Positions 10,807 through 23,400 of a stretch of 64,000 nt of DNA are shown piece after piece (within the stretch, counting starts at the first letter, position 1; each line of letters opens with the position of its first letter). Both the position numbers and the translations under genes were made by a program. The stretch lies in assembly GCF_047511655.1 (NCBI RefSeq), contig NC_133386.1:172443146-172507145 (forward strand), in the 5' to 3' direction. The stretch comes from Castor canadensis (Eukaryota > Chordata > Mammalia > Rodentia > Castoridae). The notes below the pieces were generated by a model. The model was not told where the DNA came from. It saw only the letters and a list, made by a program, of their open reading frames with translations, and did no database searches.

Positions 10807-11637
10807 CATTACCCTGAGGAAGAGGGGGAGACCCGGGACTGAGGTCTGCCACCGACTGGGACCAGCCGGCCAACGCCCAGCTAGTGGCTTGAGCGCGAAT
10901 GTGTCTGACAACTTGTTCACCCACCTGTCCCTTCCTTTTAATCCCACACTGTTTCCAAGTTCAGGGAGGGCAAACTCGACCGAGGCGAGAATGTAACATT
11001 CCCTCCACCCAGTATAAAAGGATTCTTTCCTGTGTCCTCGCGGAGATTGGATCCGAAGAAACTGGCTGATGGGGTCTTCCCCCTCCTTTCCAAGCCCCTC
11101 CCATCCCCCTTTCCGAAAAAGGAAAACTTCCGTTTGAGCTGTTGAGCTAATTCTGCAATTTCCTACCAAATGCAGCACTGGTGGCCCCAGCAAGGCTGTG
11201 ACATTGGCTGGCGGAGCCCCCTTCCTATGTTCTCCCTTTGTTCCAGCGCCGCGATGGTGAGCTCACTGTTTAGAGAAGAGGACCGCTCCGGATAGGACAA
11301 AGGGAGCAAGACCTCTGCGTCCTGGGGAGCCCTGCAAACCCTGACAATTTGTCTGACTCATTCCTGAACTCCTGTCGTTTTGGCCTGAGGGCTGTGAATT
11401 CAAGACTGACTGTATGCAGAGTCAAATAATGAATTTCTTTCTGCCCCTCCCAACTGACCAAAATTTTGACAGTGATGGTGTTCACCAGAAAGAAAAAAAA
11501 AATCAGTTGTGTGCACTTTACTTTGTTTTTATTTTAATTTTCTATTAAGAAAAACTTTTTTTATTTGACAGAATTTACCTTCTATGTATATATGTGCATA
11601 AAGTGTGGTGTAAATATACTAAACAAACTTATATTTC

Positions 11638-11643
11638 AATAAA
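11638..11643 (+). terminator. FJX1: FJX1 poly(A) signal AATAAA
   Basis: Canonical hexamer 832 bases after the stop codon in an AT-rich tail, followed after about 35 bases by a GT-rich element. It is the first good signal after the gene and fits a mature mRNA of about 2.3 kb. Confidence 0.75.
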
Positions 11644-11662
11644 AGGGAGTTTAAAATTTAGA

Positions 11663-13350
11663 ATTTACTTCCTGTGGTTTTATGTGTTTGAGGTATCTGA
11701 GTAAACTTCAGGCTTTGTTCCTGGTGGACGTGCTTTTAAAAACAAAGGATGCCCATCCATCCCATTTGTGACTGGAACTTAACAAAACAAGAGCTAATCC
11801 CTTGTCACTCAGATGAACCCTAGTGCTATAAATTTGAGTTCAACCTAGAAAGAGAGTGTGGGGGCAGGTGGGAAGAGAGAGATGGGTGAAAAGTGTTCTA
11901 TTTCCTGGCAAATAAAACTGATATAAAAGGATTTCACCATCATATATTCTAATATTAATCATCTAGCAAATATGATAGAACCAGATGTGCAGAGTAAAAT
12001 ATGACAAATGCCCCCCCTTATAAACTTAACTGCAGTGGTCATGTGCTGCACATTATTTTAGGTGTAATTAGCGTGCATCACAATGTGTACTCATAACAAG
12101 CTGAGCACATATTGCAAACAGGTAAGGAAAGTCATAAATTAATTCTTTAGTCTCCTGGCACAAATTCCATTGCATTCAGGAGGTCATAATCGCCAACATC
12201 TGGACTCATTCAGTTCTCTGAAGAGGTTGTACTGTTTTCCAGGTACTAACTGTATGGTCTTCTCGGAGCAGCCACTGAGAACAAGCAAGTGACAGTAAGT
12301 ATTTTAGTACACGATATTTGAATCTTTATTTTTCGAGGACTTAAAACTTAGAAAATATTTTTGGGTTATTTGACCAAAAATACTTTGGGGAGGGGAAGGA
12401 GGTTGGGTTTATTTGGTATCAGGGCCCTAAGTGACCTTGCTTAATATCTTCTTTTTATTTAATGACCTTTAACTCCAAGCAACTTTCGGTTACAACTTTA
12501 CTAGATTTTTATTTGTCTTGCATTTGTAAACCTAGAGTTTTATAACCTCGTGAAGATAATTGTATCTCTTTGGGTCCCCCACACTGTGCACTACAACGTA
12601 GTCTGTAATTTAACTCTTCAATGTTATCCCTGTTTTCAGTGCCTTTATGCTAAGCCAAATTGTACCTGAAAAAAAAACTCTCCATAAAACTGTGCAAGCC
12701 AATTTTTTTTCAAAGGGTAGTCACAGAATGTACCGAGAATGGTATAAATATCTTTTTCTGAGACATGGTCAGACCTGATAATTACACCTTTCAAAAAGAA
12801 TCATTTTTCCATTTCCGGTGATTAATCACTAAAATTTGCTGCCTAAGTTAACGGATTATGCTCCAAGAAAAGGATAAATATTAGAAAATCTGCATTTTTT
12901 TTTTTAACCCAGAATGTTCATTGAGAAAAACAATGAGCAGAAACAAGTTAGACATTTCACAGACTGTACAGGAAATAGACTCTGCCTCTGATCCAGCTTT
13001 AGCACTGGTGAGTTCTGGGCTAGCAGCATTCTCTACATTCCTCCTATTCTTTAGCTCCAAGCCCAGACTTGACGTGGTTAACCATGAGCAGGAAACTGAG
13101 CACAAGTTAAATGGCTCTGCTCAGATTCTTCAGTGAACCACATCTGCCTGTTGGAGAAATAAGTTTAATTACATTGTGGAGTTGTTAAGAGAACCAAGAC
13201 TTAATTACAGACAAGGGGTTTTAACTGTTGCTATTCCTTGTCGATAGCCAATGGGCTATGGCATGAAAAGATCAATTAAAGTTTTGCCATGGTCAGTGAA
13301 TTCCAGCTAGGAACAAATTATTTTTCAAGTGGAAAAAAAAAAAAAAAAAC
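11663..13350. other. FJX1 3' flank, largely unique AT-rich DNA
   Basis: No gene recognised. Repeat-poor with homeodomain-like words, notably GGTGTAATTAGCGTGCATCA (12060-12079) and AAATTAATTC (12137-12146). TCATAATCG (12184-12192) is a CDX/HOX-like word. Two overlapping 71-74-codon frames at 12881-13136 on opposite strands look fortuitous. A pure A run lies at about 13330-13348. Confidence 0.35.
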
Positions 13351-13359
13351 TTTCAGTCT

Positions 13360-13545
13360 ATAGCATGACTTGGAAAGAGTAATGGGTTATTCAGGCAGAC
13401 TGTATTCTGAATTCTGTCCCTCACCTATTTACCTTCAAGAAGTCATTTAACTTAGTTCCCTCATCTGTGAAATGGAGATTCAATCAGAGTAGTGTGGGAT
13501 TTAAATGTTAACATATAAAACATACAGGCACTTAATAGGTATATC
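13360..13545 (+). repeat. MIR SINE
   Basis: Forward MIR: AAGAAGTCATTTAACTTAGT, CCTCATCTGTGAAATGGAGA, and CAGGCACTTAATAGGTATAT near the 3' end. Confidence 0.75.
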
Positions 13546-13689
13546 CAAAAAAACTCACTTCAATTCCTCTTTAAGAAAAACAACTCTTCCTTTTCTTATG
13601 CTTCAGTAAACTTCAACTAATATTCTTCACTAAATCCAAATCTAGCTGTTTCCAAGGTCTGGATCAATTTTTGACAGGTGTTAATAAAT

Positions 13690-13770
13690 TAACATGTCAT
13701 TTACTGAGGACTCTCTTCCAGCACTGTGTAAGGCATTGGTTCAACAAGTCAAGGGCACAAACTTGATCTC
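13690..13770 (-). repeat. L2 LINE 3' fragment
   Basis: TTACTGAGGACTCTCTTCCA followed by GCACTGTGTAAGGCATTGGT fits a reverse L2 end; short and diverged. Confidence 0.35.
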
Positions 13771-13779
13771 CATATAGTC

Positions 13780-15985
13780 TTAAGTGGATGGTTTCAGGAC
13801 CCAGGTGGACCCCCTGCACCAAGGCAGCTATACTACAAATAAATGAAGGAGATTTAACAAAAAAGAAAAAAGTAGATGGCTCATTGCAAAAAAAGTAGGT
13901 AGTTGACCTTTTCTCCCTAGATTTGACTGTTGATTAATTCACCCTGTCAATGGCATAGTTCTAAATTTTATGAAGCATACTCACCCTCCTGTCTTCAAAT
14001 CAGAAAGAAAAACAAATTATTTTAACTCGTCTCAATACTCAAACCTTTGACTACAATTGCAGCTAGGAGAGTCCTCTAAATCCTATAAGTTATTTATGTG
14101 GATTAAATGAGCAAATATTTATTATACTGTCTGAAGAATGCCTACCATATGGTAAATGCAATATAAATGTTTATTTATTGGTGGGGTACAGCATTTCTCC
14201 TCTTAGGTCAAAGCCAGAGGCACCTTGAGTACCAGGCAGGATCCTCTTTCATAATCCAACACTACCATTGCAGTTACAACTGTTTTGGCTCAGGAGGACC
14301 AGCTAGCAGAAATTACCTACAGCCTACAGTTGTCAGCTGGTTGTCTTGTTTCTGAAAATGGCCTCTACGTGAGTTGTTGGATGAACCTCCCTATTTTTTC
14401 ACGGGGCCACGATAATCCTATTTTGTGTGTGGCTCATCAATGTGAGGGGGTAGTGAGCTGTGGAATTTTGCAACCTCTTGAGCTACCGTGACTTATCCAT
14501 GAGTCAAGGATTGATTATTTGGCCCTCCACACAGCTGCCCCATCCCACCGAAGCACTGATCCCAAATGGCAGAAAGGTGATTAGAATGTCAACAGAGGAA
14601 AGGGAACCTAGTTAATCCAACAGCACAAGAAATGTTCCAGAAGGGCATAGAATATCAGCTGCCAAAGTGGTGAGGAAACCAATGGGGAAAGGGTTGGCAT
14701 CCACCTCCACGCATGTTTTGATGAGTAGAGTCTTGTAGAAGGATACTGGGAGTCGAGAGACTCAGGACACTTCTGACTCCTCTGTGACTTGAAAAAGTCA
14801 TTCATCTCCCCTCTCTGGTTCCAGTTGTCCTACCTGGAAAAGGAAGGTATTTGATTAAATTGGAAATTTCTTGTTTTTTGACCAGAACCATAGTTCAACA
14901 CATACTTTACACTGTGACCCACAATATCCCACATACAACCGAAACAAAAGTTCACGAAACGGTATGTGTAACATACTGCTTCTCTTTTATTCAGTTTTAC
15001 TCTATGCTCCCTCCTTTTCTACTTCCTAATGCTAATTGTGGCCTTCATAACTCATCAGTGGGACACAGCCTACACTGTACAAAACACTGGCGTAAATGAT
15101 CAGCAAGCTCTCAGAATCTAGGGAAATTTCATTTATAACCAGTTTACCACCCACTGCAATTTTTCCCCAAAGGGAATACAAATGCATTTCAATTTTGTAT
15201 GCTCTTTAAAAAACAAAAGACTGAAGTGCTATATTCAAAATATAACTGGGAGAACCACTTGAAATCTTCCATAGGGTCTTTTTCTAAATGTTGTTTGAAT
15301 CCCTTAAATGTGGGAAGTAGCTTTCTCTGTCTGTTCAAACCATGTGCACAAATAATGCTTTGGAATAAAAATTAATCATAATAATTCTTAGCATCTTTAC
15401 CTCAACGTAGCCCAAGGATGACCCAGGAGGACAGTTTCTTCTCTACGTATTCATAAAGATCAGATGGAAGAGTCATAATTTTTTGATGTGACTGTTTTAC
15501 CAGTTTTTCTTTCTGTGTCCTGCTGTGAGGGAAACTGCATTTAATAAACTATGCCTCAATGCTGCCTAGCTGGAATTTTTTTCTCTGCAGGACTCCACCA
15601 AATATAGCAAAGGAATGCTTATTTTATTTATCTTTTCAACTTTATTTCCATTTTGGATATGTCTTCTTGACACTTTTGAAATTTTTCTCTTAATGGAACT
15701 TTAAGTTTTTGTAGAAGAAATAAAGAACTAGTTGTTCATTGAGGAACAACAATCACATACATCCCTTTCTTACATACCATATGGTATCTTTCATGGTTTT
15801 AACAGTTATTTACTCCCTACTCAGAAAAGTTAAGTAACGTATAGAACTGGCATTTTTCCAGTGCCAGCTCATAGATTAATTTGCTGAGAAATTGTGGGTT
15901 AGTGATAGAAAAGTGTCACTTTTAACTCAGTGACCCTACATTATGCATTTATCTCTGCCTGTTGTTTACACCTTCCTTACAATTA
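13780..15985. other. Intergenic sequence, no feature recognised
   Basis: AT-rich and apparently unique. Open frames at 14167-14355, 14285-14491 and 14851-15099 show no family resemblance. The sequence is probably old repeat decay plus unique DNA. Confidence 0.35.
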
Positions 15986-15987
15986 TT

Positions 15988-16200
15988 TGGGTGGGTGGGT
16001 GTGTGTGTGTATGGTGTGGAACTTGTATTTGAACTCAAGGCTTTGAGCTCACTCAGGCAATCTACTGCTTGAGCCACACCTCCAGCACATTTTGCTCCCA
16101 TTACTTTGGAGATGGTGTCTATTTGCTTGGACTGGCCTCAAACCTCAATCCTCCCAGTTGCAGCCTACCAAGTAGATAGGATTACACAATGACTTTTTTT
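15988..16200 (-). repeat. B1-dID SINE, antisense, with adjoining GT-rich repeat
   Basis: Antisense ID arm (GTATTTGAACTCAAGGCTTT ... CTACTGCTTGAGCCACACC) followed by an antisense B1 arm (GGAGATGGTGTCTATTTGC ... AGTAGATAGGATTACA). A GTGGGTGGGTGTGTGTGTGT tract adjoins at about 15990-16010. Confidence 0.7.
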
Positions 16201-16314
16201 TTTAATGTCATTAAAGACTTTGTTCCTATTCCACAAATGGCCTAAAGAGGTAAGGTTAAGAGAAAGACTACAGCCATGATATTTATCTTTAGTTGTGGTA
16301 ATATATAAGTTTGC

Positions 16315-16575
16315 TATTTTTATACTTTTAAGTATACAATTCAGTGGCATTAAGTATATTCACAAGGTTATGCAACCATATCACTATTTCCAAAACTTTC
16401 TTATCACTCTCCAAAACTTTATATCCATTAAGTAATAACTCCCCATGGCCCCCGCCTGCTAGCTTCTAGTAACAGCTATTCTACTTTCTGACTGTATAAA
16501 ATTGCCTATTCTAGATATTGCATCTCAGTAGAATCATAGAATGTTTGTTCTGTGTCTGCTTCTTTCATTTGCATG
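16315..16575 (-). mobile_element. Ancient L1 (L1M) 3' fragment, antisense
   Basis: AAGTATACAATTCAGTGGCA, then GTTATGCAACCATATCAC and AACAGCTATTCTACTTTCTG, the recognisable reverse of an ancient L1 3' UTR. Confidence 0.75.
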
Positions 16576-16589
16576 GTCATAGTCTTAGA

Positions 16590-16745
16590 CCTGGAGGCAC
16601 ATGATAGAGGTGAAGCAATATTGTTTGGGAACTAGCAGAACTGAGTTTGAGTCTAATTTCCACCCTTTCATAGCCCTAGGACTTTAGACAAATTAAGGAA
16701 TCCTCATTTTTCTCATCTGGAAAAGCAATGGAAAGACTCCTTTCA
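16590..16745 (+). repeat. MIR SINE
   Basis: GAACTGAGTTTGAGTCTAAT and TCCTCATTTTTCTCATCTGG are forward MIR words. Confidence 0.6.
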
Positions 16746-17384
16746 AATCTAGAAAAAATGCTGGGTTATTATGTAAATAACTAGGAATTGCATCCCTTGC
16801 TTCCAGTTTTGTCTCCTTACCTGTAGATTCAGTAACTTTTTTGATGCCTCCTTGAAAGTCCCAGGACCTAAGCTAAGTACTGTGGATTAAATGGTGACCA
16901 GATAGGTAAGGAACCTGCCTTCATGGAAGTTAGAGTCTACTGGGAAAGATGGAAAGTTATCTAGCAGATATCAGGTTGACAAATGTAATTCATGGTAGAG
17001 GAAAGAATGATGGGACCTTATAATAGAATTGTTAAAGGTCATCTGGAGGTATTCCACAGAAGGATGATAATTTGGCTTTGTATCTATCTTTGAATTATAG
17101 AGAAGTCTTGAAGACAAGGAGGATACAAAAAGTGGAATTTTCATAGTTCTCCAAACAACCTGTAGCTGTTCTGGGGACAACAGTGCTAGGAGACATGACC
17201 TATTTAGCTTGTCTTGGAAGGTCAATGGAGCCCTGAGGTAGTCTTTAAGTTTTTCCAGCAGGAATACTGGAATGCTTTCTACAGTGTGACATACATTTAA
17301 ATATTAATCTTCCTGAGTAGGGTGAATGAGGAGGCCACAGGAGAAATTAATAACATGGGGAAATTAGTTCTGTCAATAATATTA

Positions 17385-17580
17385 ATACCTACTTTACATT
17401 GAGTATGTACTAACAAACAAGACTTTGTGTTAGGCATTTTGTGGGCTTATGAAGATTATCATTGACTGAATATTTCTTTTACAGATGTGGAAACTAAGGC
17501 TTAAAGTGATTAAGCCTACTGTCCTTATGGCTAGAAGAGATAGGGCTATTGCTTAAAGTCAGATCTCTCTAGCTCCAAAG
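17385..17580 (-). repeat. MIR SINE
   Basis: Reverse MIR: GTGTTAGGCATTTTGTGGGC, TTACAGATGTGGAAACTAAG, and GGCTAGAAGAGATAGGGCTA near the end. Confidence 0.6.
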
Positions 17581-17599
17581 AGTAGATTATACTTTTTCT

Positions 17600-18240
17600 T
17601 CCTTGTATTCCTTTGGGGTTTTTCCCCCCTCTTTTTTTATATTAGTCTCTCCTAATACTATTTATTTCTTTGTGTTTGCGGTCCTGCAATTTCATTATGA
17701 TGTGTTCATATATGGATTGTTGGGGTTTTTTTCCTTTTCTGATAGGAAAATTATGTGTTTCTTAAATCTAAAAATTTCTTTTTCTTTTCAGTCTAGACAA
17801 ATTCTCAGTCATTACCTCTTCAATTATTTTCTCTTTCTTATGTTTTCGGTAACTTTCTTCTAGAAATTCTATAAGGCATATATTGAGCCATCTTTCTATC
17901 CTCCGTAGAACAACCTCTCTCAATATTTTGCATCTCTACCTTTCTGTCCTACTCTCTGGGTACTCTCCTGGTTGATGAGTTCTCTCTCCAAGTGTCTAAG
18001 CTATTGCATAATCCATTTCTGAAGTTTTGCTTTGTTTGTTTGCCTTGTTTGACTTTGTTTTCTTTTATTTCCAAAAGTCCTGTTTGGTTCTTTTTCAAAG
18101 ACCTCTTTGTCATTTTTTTTTTATATTGTCTTCTTTTCTTGTGTTTTCAAGACTTTCTTTACTGTATTTGATCTTTGCACTTGTATCTGATTACTCTAGC
18201 ATGTGAGATTCTGGGGTGGTCTAATTCTGCTGACTTTTAC
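17600..18240 (-). mobile_element. Ancient L1-like fragment, antisense
   Basis: The T-rich run with TTCATTATGATGTGTTCATA, ATTCTCAGTCATTACCTCTT and CTCTCTGGGTACTCTCCTGG resembles the reverse of an old L1M internal/3' region. Its 86-codon hydrophobic open frame (17603-17863) is antisense noise. Confidence 0.45.
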
Positions 18241-18249
18241 ACATGTAGA

Positions 18250-20470
18250 GTTACCACATAAAGTACAGGACATCAGTCAACTTTAAATTTCAGATATGCA
18301 GTGAACAAATTTTTAGTGCATGCATGCTTATGCAATATTTGGGATACACTTATATTAAAAATTATTATTTTCCTGAAATTCGAAATGAACTGGCATTTTG
18401 TTGTGTTTCATTTTCCTAAATATGGCAGCCCAACTCATGTGTTTTGTAATTTGAGATTTTAAACTCATGGTCAGGCAGGATTTTATCTTTGAGACTCTCA
18501 TTTTGTTTGGATTGAATTCCCAAGGACATGTTTTCATTTCTTGTGTCAGGCATCCCAGGGTTAAAGTCAGAAATGATTTGCTTTCATATTAATTATTTTT
18601 CCTGGAAGTTGTAGTCCTAGTAGGTAATATAAATTTAAATAACAAACGTGGATGATTAATAATAAAGGAGGAATCTTCCCAGAGACTTTTGTTTTTTCCC
18701 AATCAGAGTCCATACTAAGACAAGCAATCTCTATTTATATCTCCTTTTGTAGAGGGCAGCCAGCTTTTTTCTTTGAGGGTCCTGGTTTTATGGATGGTCT
18801 TAAAAGGTCCAACTTTCCCTCTAGCTGGGGTACATTAAGCCCAATCTTCTTAGTAACATCAGGCTCCATGGATTGAAAAAAAAAAAAAGGCAGCCCCAGT
18901 TTCAGTTCACACCTATCACTCTGCTTTTGGTTCTCTCTTTGTTTTGGGCCCTTAGGGATTTTGCTACATTTTTATAAGCTCAGCTATGCATTTAAAAAGA
19001 TGTTTGTTATATTTTATAAAACATTTATAGGTGTTTTACAGAAGGAAGGTTTTTAGGTCATGTCGTTTGTCTTATTGCTAGAAACAAAGTCCACCTGAGC
19101 TCCTTCTAAACCCTGCTATCAAATCCTGCTTGCAATAAGCTGGCCTTTACTTGAGGATTAGATGCCCTATTTGGTTATTCAAAGATTTCCCCACAGTGGA
19201 GACATTTAATAGGATTTGACCTGAGGTAATCCATGAAACAAGTGACCCAGGAGTCAATAACAAATTCTATTCTGTTTGCCACTAGCAACTTTGAAGCCAA
19301 GAAAATGATTAAAAGGAAGGAAGGAAGAGACTGGAAACAAGAGGAAAGGGGAAGGATTGTTTAAAAAAAGAATTACATGTGGTATAGTGGCAATGGAGCA
19401 ACCTTTGCCTCTGCTGCATAGAGCCCTCAGGTTGACCTTCAGTCAGCATCAAAGACCACAAAATGATGCCACTTTGCAGAGAAAAGAGCTATTGCCTCTG
19501 AGGGTTACATTTAGGATTAAAGGAAGGTCAAGTAACTCCAGGGAAAATTACTTTTCATTTACAGTCAGCTCCCAGCCTCTGCCACCACTCCCAACTATGC
19601 AGAGTCCAGCCATCACCACTTGATCTTTGGCCTGTTGACACTGAAGACCACACTTTGACAACCTTTCGGAGAAAACAAAGTCTTTGCCACCATGCATTGA
19701 ATATCAACTTTGCATTTCTAGAGGCAGCACATTTGGCTTCATCATTTAGTGAACCCATCTCTAGTGACCTATTATCCAAATCAAAAAATGCTAATGAAAA
19801 AAGAGGTTAAGCTTTTTTGACTTCTCAAGGCATTGAGCTAATAAAAGAGGTTCAAAAATTGTTTCCGTATGGCCCCCTTCTCCATCTGCTTGTAGTTGGG
19901 ACTCATCCAAGGTCTCCCTGTAATATAATATTCATAACCCAACTCCACATTAACTATGTGTCTTTTCTGACACTATGATCCTGGATACATGACTCATGCC
20001 ATAAAAATTATTGTAATGATTTTGATTTAGCAATTCAGAAGTTGGTGCACCATGTGAAATCCCTGTTGGGTTATAATCACCAATCCCTGTTGGTGATTAC
20101 TTACGGCCCAGCCGTGTTCTGCATGTACCAGTATGGTTATGTTAGCTATGAGGCTATTGAAATACTTCCAGCTCTATTGATAAATATCTACTGCCCTGAG
20201 TCACCAGAGTCTCTTTCACTTTGCAACCACTCCAGCCCCTCTTCTGAACAGCCCTCTCCCCCATAATGTCCAGTGATCTAAAATGATTTAACACCTAACA
20301 GCTTAGGTAACTTAGCAGGAATTGGACTAGTGACCTATCACTAAGACAGTAAGTTCTGGTTTCTTCTTATATGACTTTAATAATATCCCTGGGGTATAAG
20401 ATGTAATGGTACAAATCCATGGAAGAGTGGAGTTGTCATCCTTTGCTTCTGTTTTATTCAAAACTTTCAT
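18250..20470. other. Intergenic sequence, no gene recognised
   Basis: Mostly unique AT-rich DNA with an A-run at about 18877-18888 and a short GGAA-rich stretch at 19314-19328. The 88-codon frame at 19357-19623 has no recognisable homology. At 20065-20095 the phrase AATCCCTGTTGG occurs twice within about 25 bases, a small tandem duplication. Confidence 0.35.
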
Positions 20471-20479
20471 TTATTCGGC

Positions 20480-20640
20480 AAACCAACAGTTAGCATATCT
20501 ATTATTTCCCAAATATTTCCTGTCTGCTTACTTTGGGGAAGGCACTGTTTTAGGTGGTGGGGACAAGTCAGTTAACTGGAAAGACATGGTTTCTGATCTT
20601 CTGAGTGCAGAATCTGGTAGAGGTGACAGACATTAAGTAC
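20480..20640 (-). repeat. L2 LINE 3' fragment
   Basis: Reverse L2: GGCACTGTTTTAGGTGGTGG, GGACAAGTCAGTTAACTGGA, and TGGTTTCTGATCTTCTGAGT correspond to the L2 3' consensus order. Confidence 0.6.
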
Positions 20641-21024
20641 ATCATTACTGTAATAAAGGGGATGACAGGAAAATACATGGTCCTATAAGAGTGTTAATAG
20701 GGGACAACTTCACATTGGAGGTTGAAGGATGTGGCATTTAAACAAAGACCAGAGCAATGAGCAAAAGTCAGCCAGCTTAGAGGGGAAATGAGGGAGTGGA
20801 GAGCATTTCAATCAGAAGGACTTGCACATTTGAGAGCCTGCCAAAAGGTGCCTGCTGTTCAGAAATGAAAGAAGTCCACTGTGATTGACAAGTGGAGTCC
20901 AGAAGCAGAACTGCAGAATTTAAGACTTCAGAGGTAACTGGGCACCTCCTAAGGGCCAGGCACAGGAGAGCAGAAGACAGGGATCACATCTCCTTGCCCC
21001 TAAGGAGCACTGGAGGTAGTGATA

Positions 21025-21230
21025 AAGGACTGATTTCTAGAGGGCTCTCTAAGTTCAAACCCTGGCTCTTCCATTTGCTAACTCCATAATCTTGGGGAAG
21101 TTACTTATGCTCTCTGACCCTCAGTTTCCTCATCTGAAAATAGGGATAATACCTTTTATAAGTCAACACATAGAAAACACTTAGAACAATGTCTAACACA
21201 TAGATAGGACTCAGGAAATGTTAAGAAATG
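21025..21230 (+). repeat. MIR SINE, well preserved
   Basis: Forward MIR: GTTCAAACCCTGGCTCTTCC, GGGGAAGTTACTTATGCTCT, CCTCAGTTTCCTCATCTGAA and AACAATGTCTAACACATAGA. Confidence 0.85.
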
Positions 21231-21239
21231 ACCACAAGG

Positions 21240-23035
21240 ACACAAGGCAAAATAGTAAAAAGCACAAGCAAAGTAAGTGGCTTCTTTCTACTTGTGTCTA
21301 CCCAATTCAAAGCCAGTTATATAGTAAAATAGTCTGTGCTTAATAATTCCATTTAAAAGCAACCACATCATCTGTGCTATTATCACATCAGTAGTTCATG
21401 AGAAGCTTACTTGCTGACCCTGCCACCAGAGATCCCTTCTATCTAAAGCAGAATTCATATGTCTTTTTGGGGTTGCTACTGATTATTCCCTATATCAATC
21501 TCTTAGTAGATTCCTCAAAAGAAAAGCCACAGAAAGCCTCTGTAGCAGCCAGATAATGTCAAAGAAACCAGGCCATCATCTACAGACCTGTTAAAAATAA
21601 GACAACACAAAACAACAAGAATGAATGAAAGAGAATGAAACCACTGAAATTGACCACAATATGGACTAGAAGGAAAAAAGAAAGTCAAAGTATAAACAGC
21701 ACTCCCAGGCCAGCAGTGCTTCTGACAGGTTTACAAAAGACGTTCTTCGTGCTTAGTTGATGCCTGTAGAAATGTACAGGGGCCTGGGAGGAAACAAATT
21801 GTCCTATGATGCCATCCCAAGATTATAGACCCCTGAGGATTCTGTGGCACTAAAACCATCCTCGCATTAAAACCTTGGGCAGGAACAGGAGAAATTGGAG
21901 GGGAAAAAGACCAATTAAGTTCTTAAGTGTCTCCAGAGAATATCACAGGGAGACCACTCTGTGACATGCATGCTCATGAACTCATAAAACAGGATTGCTC
22001 AAGAAGACTTGGTGTCATCTCTGGAGGTCATTCTTTTCTGCATTCTGGTGGGCTTTGGGTTTTTCATATGTCTCCTAGAAGGACCTGGTATGTGAGGTTT
22101 AGTTGTTATGACCATTCCCTTTGCATAAAGGGACCATAAACCATTTCCTGCCATGGGGACTAAGAAGATAGAGCAAACATTTGTCATGGTTGTAGCCACC
22201 CAACATCTATGTCTTCGAGAACATCTTGGGAGTTTTCCCAGTTGGGGTTAATTCTGTTGAGTCCTGCATCTAGTTGCACCTTACAGTCAGGGAGTTGTGA
22301 ACTAAATTCAGTGAGTTGGATATTCCTCTTAAGACTTTGCTTCTTAAGTATTTATTCCAACAAGGGAAAATGTTGTGGAAGCAGGGAGGTCCCTACTACC
22401 AGAAGTTTCTGCAGCTGGTTGGGACCTGTCTGTTTAAAGCCACTTACCACAGACTTCCTTCCAACCCTGGAAGTGCCTGTATTTCCTGCCATTAAATTCC
22501 CATTTCCCTTATGTTTGCCAGATTTTGTTTTGTTGATCCAGTTAAAGACCCTTGACTAAAGACAGCATTCAAAAAGTAGAAGGGGTAGAAGTGATATCTG
22601 GACAGATTGTCCCATGGCAACAGCTATTTTACTTAATGCCTTAATTGTCATGGGACAAAGACTACAGTGTGAAGAGAGGAAGAGGATTGGCCTCTCCCCA
22701 TCTGCTTGATGGGGGTAGTGGCCTTTGACCTAGCCAGGAGTCCCATTCTTACCTACCCTGGAACTGTGGAAAGGCAGGTTTTGGGTTCTACTGGACCAAA
22801 TAGCATGTTGGTGAACGTTTAGCAATTGGCTTTGGGTAGGGAGAGGTGAGAGGGGGTGATTTGTAATGTTTGCAAATTTCCATGGTGTAAACACTCCTAA
22901 TATGGCCAATTTCAAGTTAATAGTGTGACGTTCCTGAATGTAGAGCTGGGAAGGAATGCACACAGTCAGCTCTCTGAGCCAGAATGAGCCACTACAACTC
23001 TACCCCTCTGAAGCAAGAGCAAGGAAAGACTGGCT
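21240..23035. other. Intergenic sequence, no gene recognised
   Basis: No confident repeat or gene. The longest frame (22209-22559, 116 codons) is not recognisable and has no supporting promoter, splice or poly(A) context. Confidence 0.35.
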
Positions 23036-23039
23036 AGTA

Positions 23040-23400
23040 ATAATGATTAACCTGTCTTAGATACTTCACCTGTGCCAGGTACCACGCCAGGCACTTTACA
23101 TGTACTATCTAATTTAATAATGACCTTTGTGGCAGGTAAAATTCTTTTTTTTTTCCAGTCTTTCTTTTTTGTGTTGGTTATTTTTGAGATAGGGTTTCAC
23201 AAACTATTTGTCCAAGTTGGCCTTGATCACAATCCTCTTGATCTCTGTCTTCTGAGTGGCTAGGATTACAGGCATGAGCTGCTGGTGCCCTACACAGATA
23301 CAATTCTTCACCTATTTTATAGATGAAGAAACAGAAATACAAACAAAATAAGAAATTGTTCAAGATATTAAGGTTTAGAAGTTTAGATGCCATGATTCGA
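23040..23400 (-). repeat. MIR SINE interrupted by a B1 SINE
   Basis: MIR in reverse (CTGTGCCAGGTACCACGCCA, GGCACTTTACATGTACTATC) stops near 23143 and resumes near 23298 (ATTTTATAGATGAAGAAACA). The two halves join when the antisense B1 at 23144-23297 is removed. Near-identical words AAAATTCTT and ACAATTCTT flank the insert and may be its target-site duplication. Confidence 0.75.
23144..23297 (-). repeat. B1 SINE, antisense, inserted in a MIR
   Basis: Poly(T) start, then TTTTTGAGATAGGGTTTCAC, GTTGGCCTTGATCACAATCC and AGTGGCTAGGATTACAGGCA, a reversed 7SL-derived B1. Confidence 0.85.

Larger units (their letters stand above)
8870..10830. promoter_or_regulatory. FJX1: CpG island covering FJX1 promoter and CDS
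   Basis: CG dinucleotides are dense from about 8870 to the end of the coding region, against AT-rich, CpG-poor sequence on both sides. The high GC keeps several other frames open (for example 9031-9849 and 9222-10016 on the minus strand); these are composition artefacts. An island over the promoter and body of an intronless developmental gene is typical. Confidence 0.85.
9300..11662 (+). other. FJX1: FJX1 transcription unit (approximate mRNA extent)
   Basis: Inferred single-exon transcript. The 5' end is placed about 20-30 bases past the degenerate TATA-like element at 9281-9290 and downstream of the GC boxes and E-box; it could lie anywhere in about 9240-9330. The 3' end is placed about 20 bases after the AATAAA at 11638-11643, which a GT-rich stretch follows (about 11675-11693). 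The roughly 850-base 3' UTR turns from GC-balanced to strongly AT-rich after 11490. I saw no earlier canonical poly(A) signal after the stop codon. Confidence 0.65.

Noticed and set aside
11911-11916. Second AATAAA as the FJX1 3' end
   Set aside because: It lies 270 bases past the better signal at 11638 and I see no clear GT-rich element after it. It could still be a minor site.
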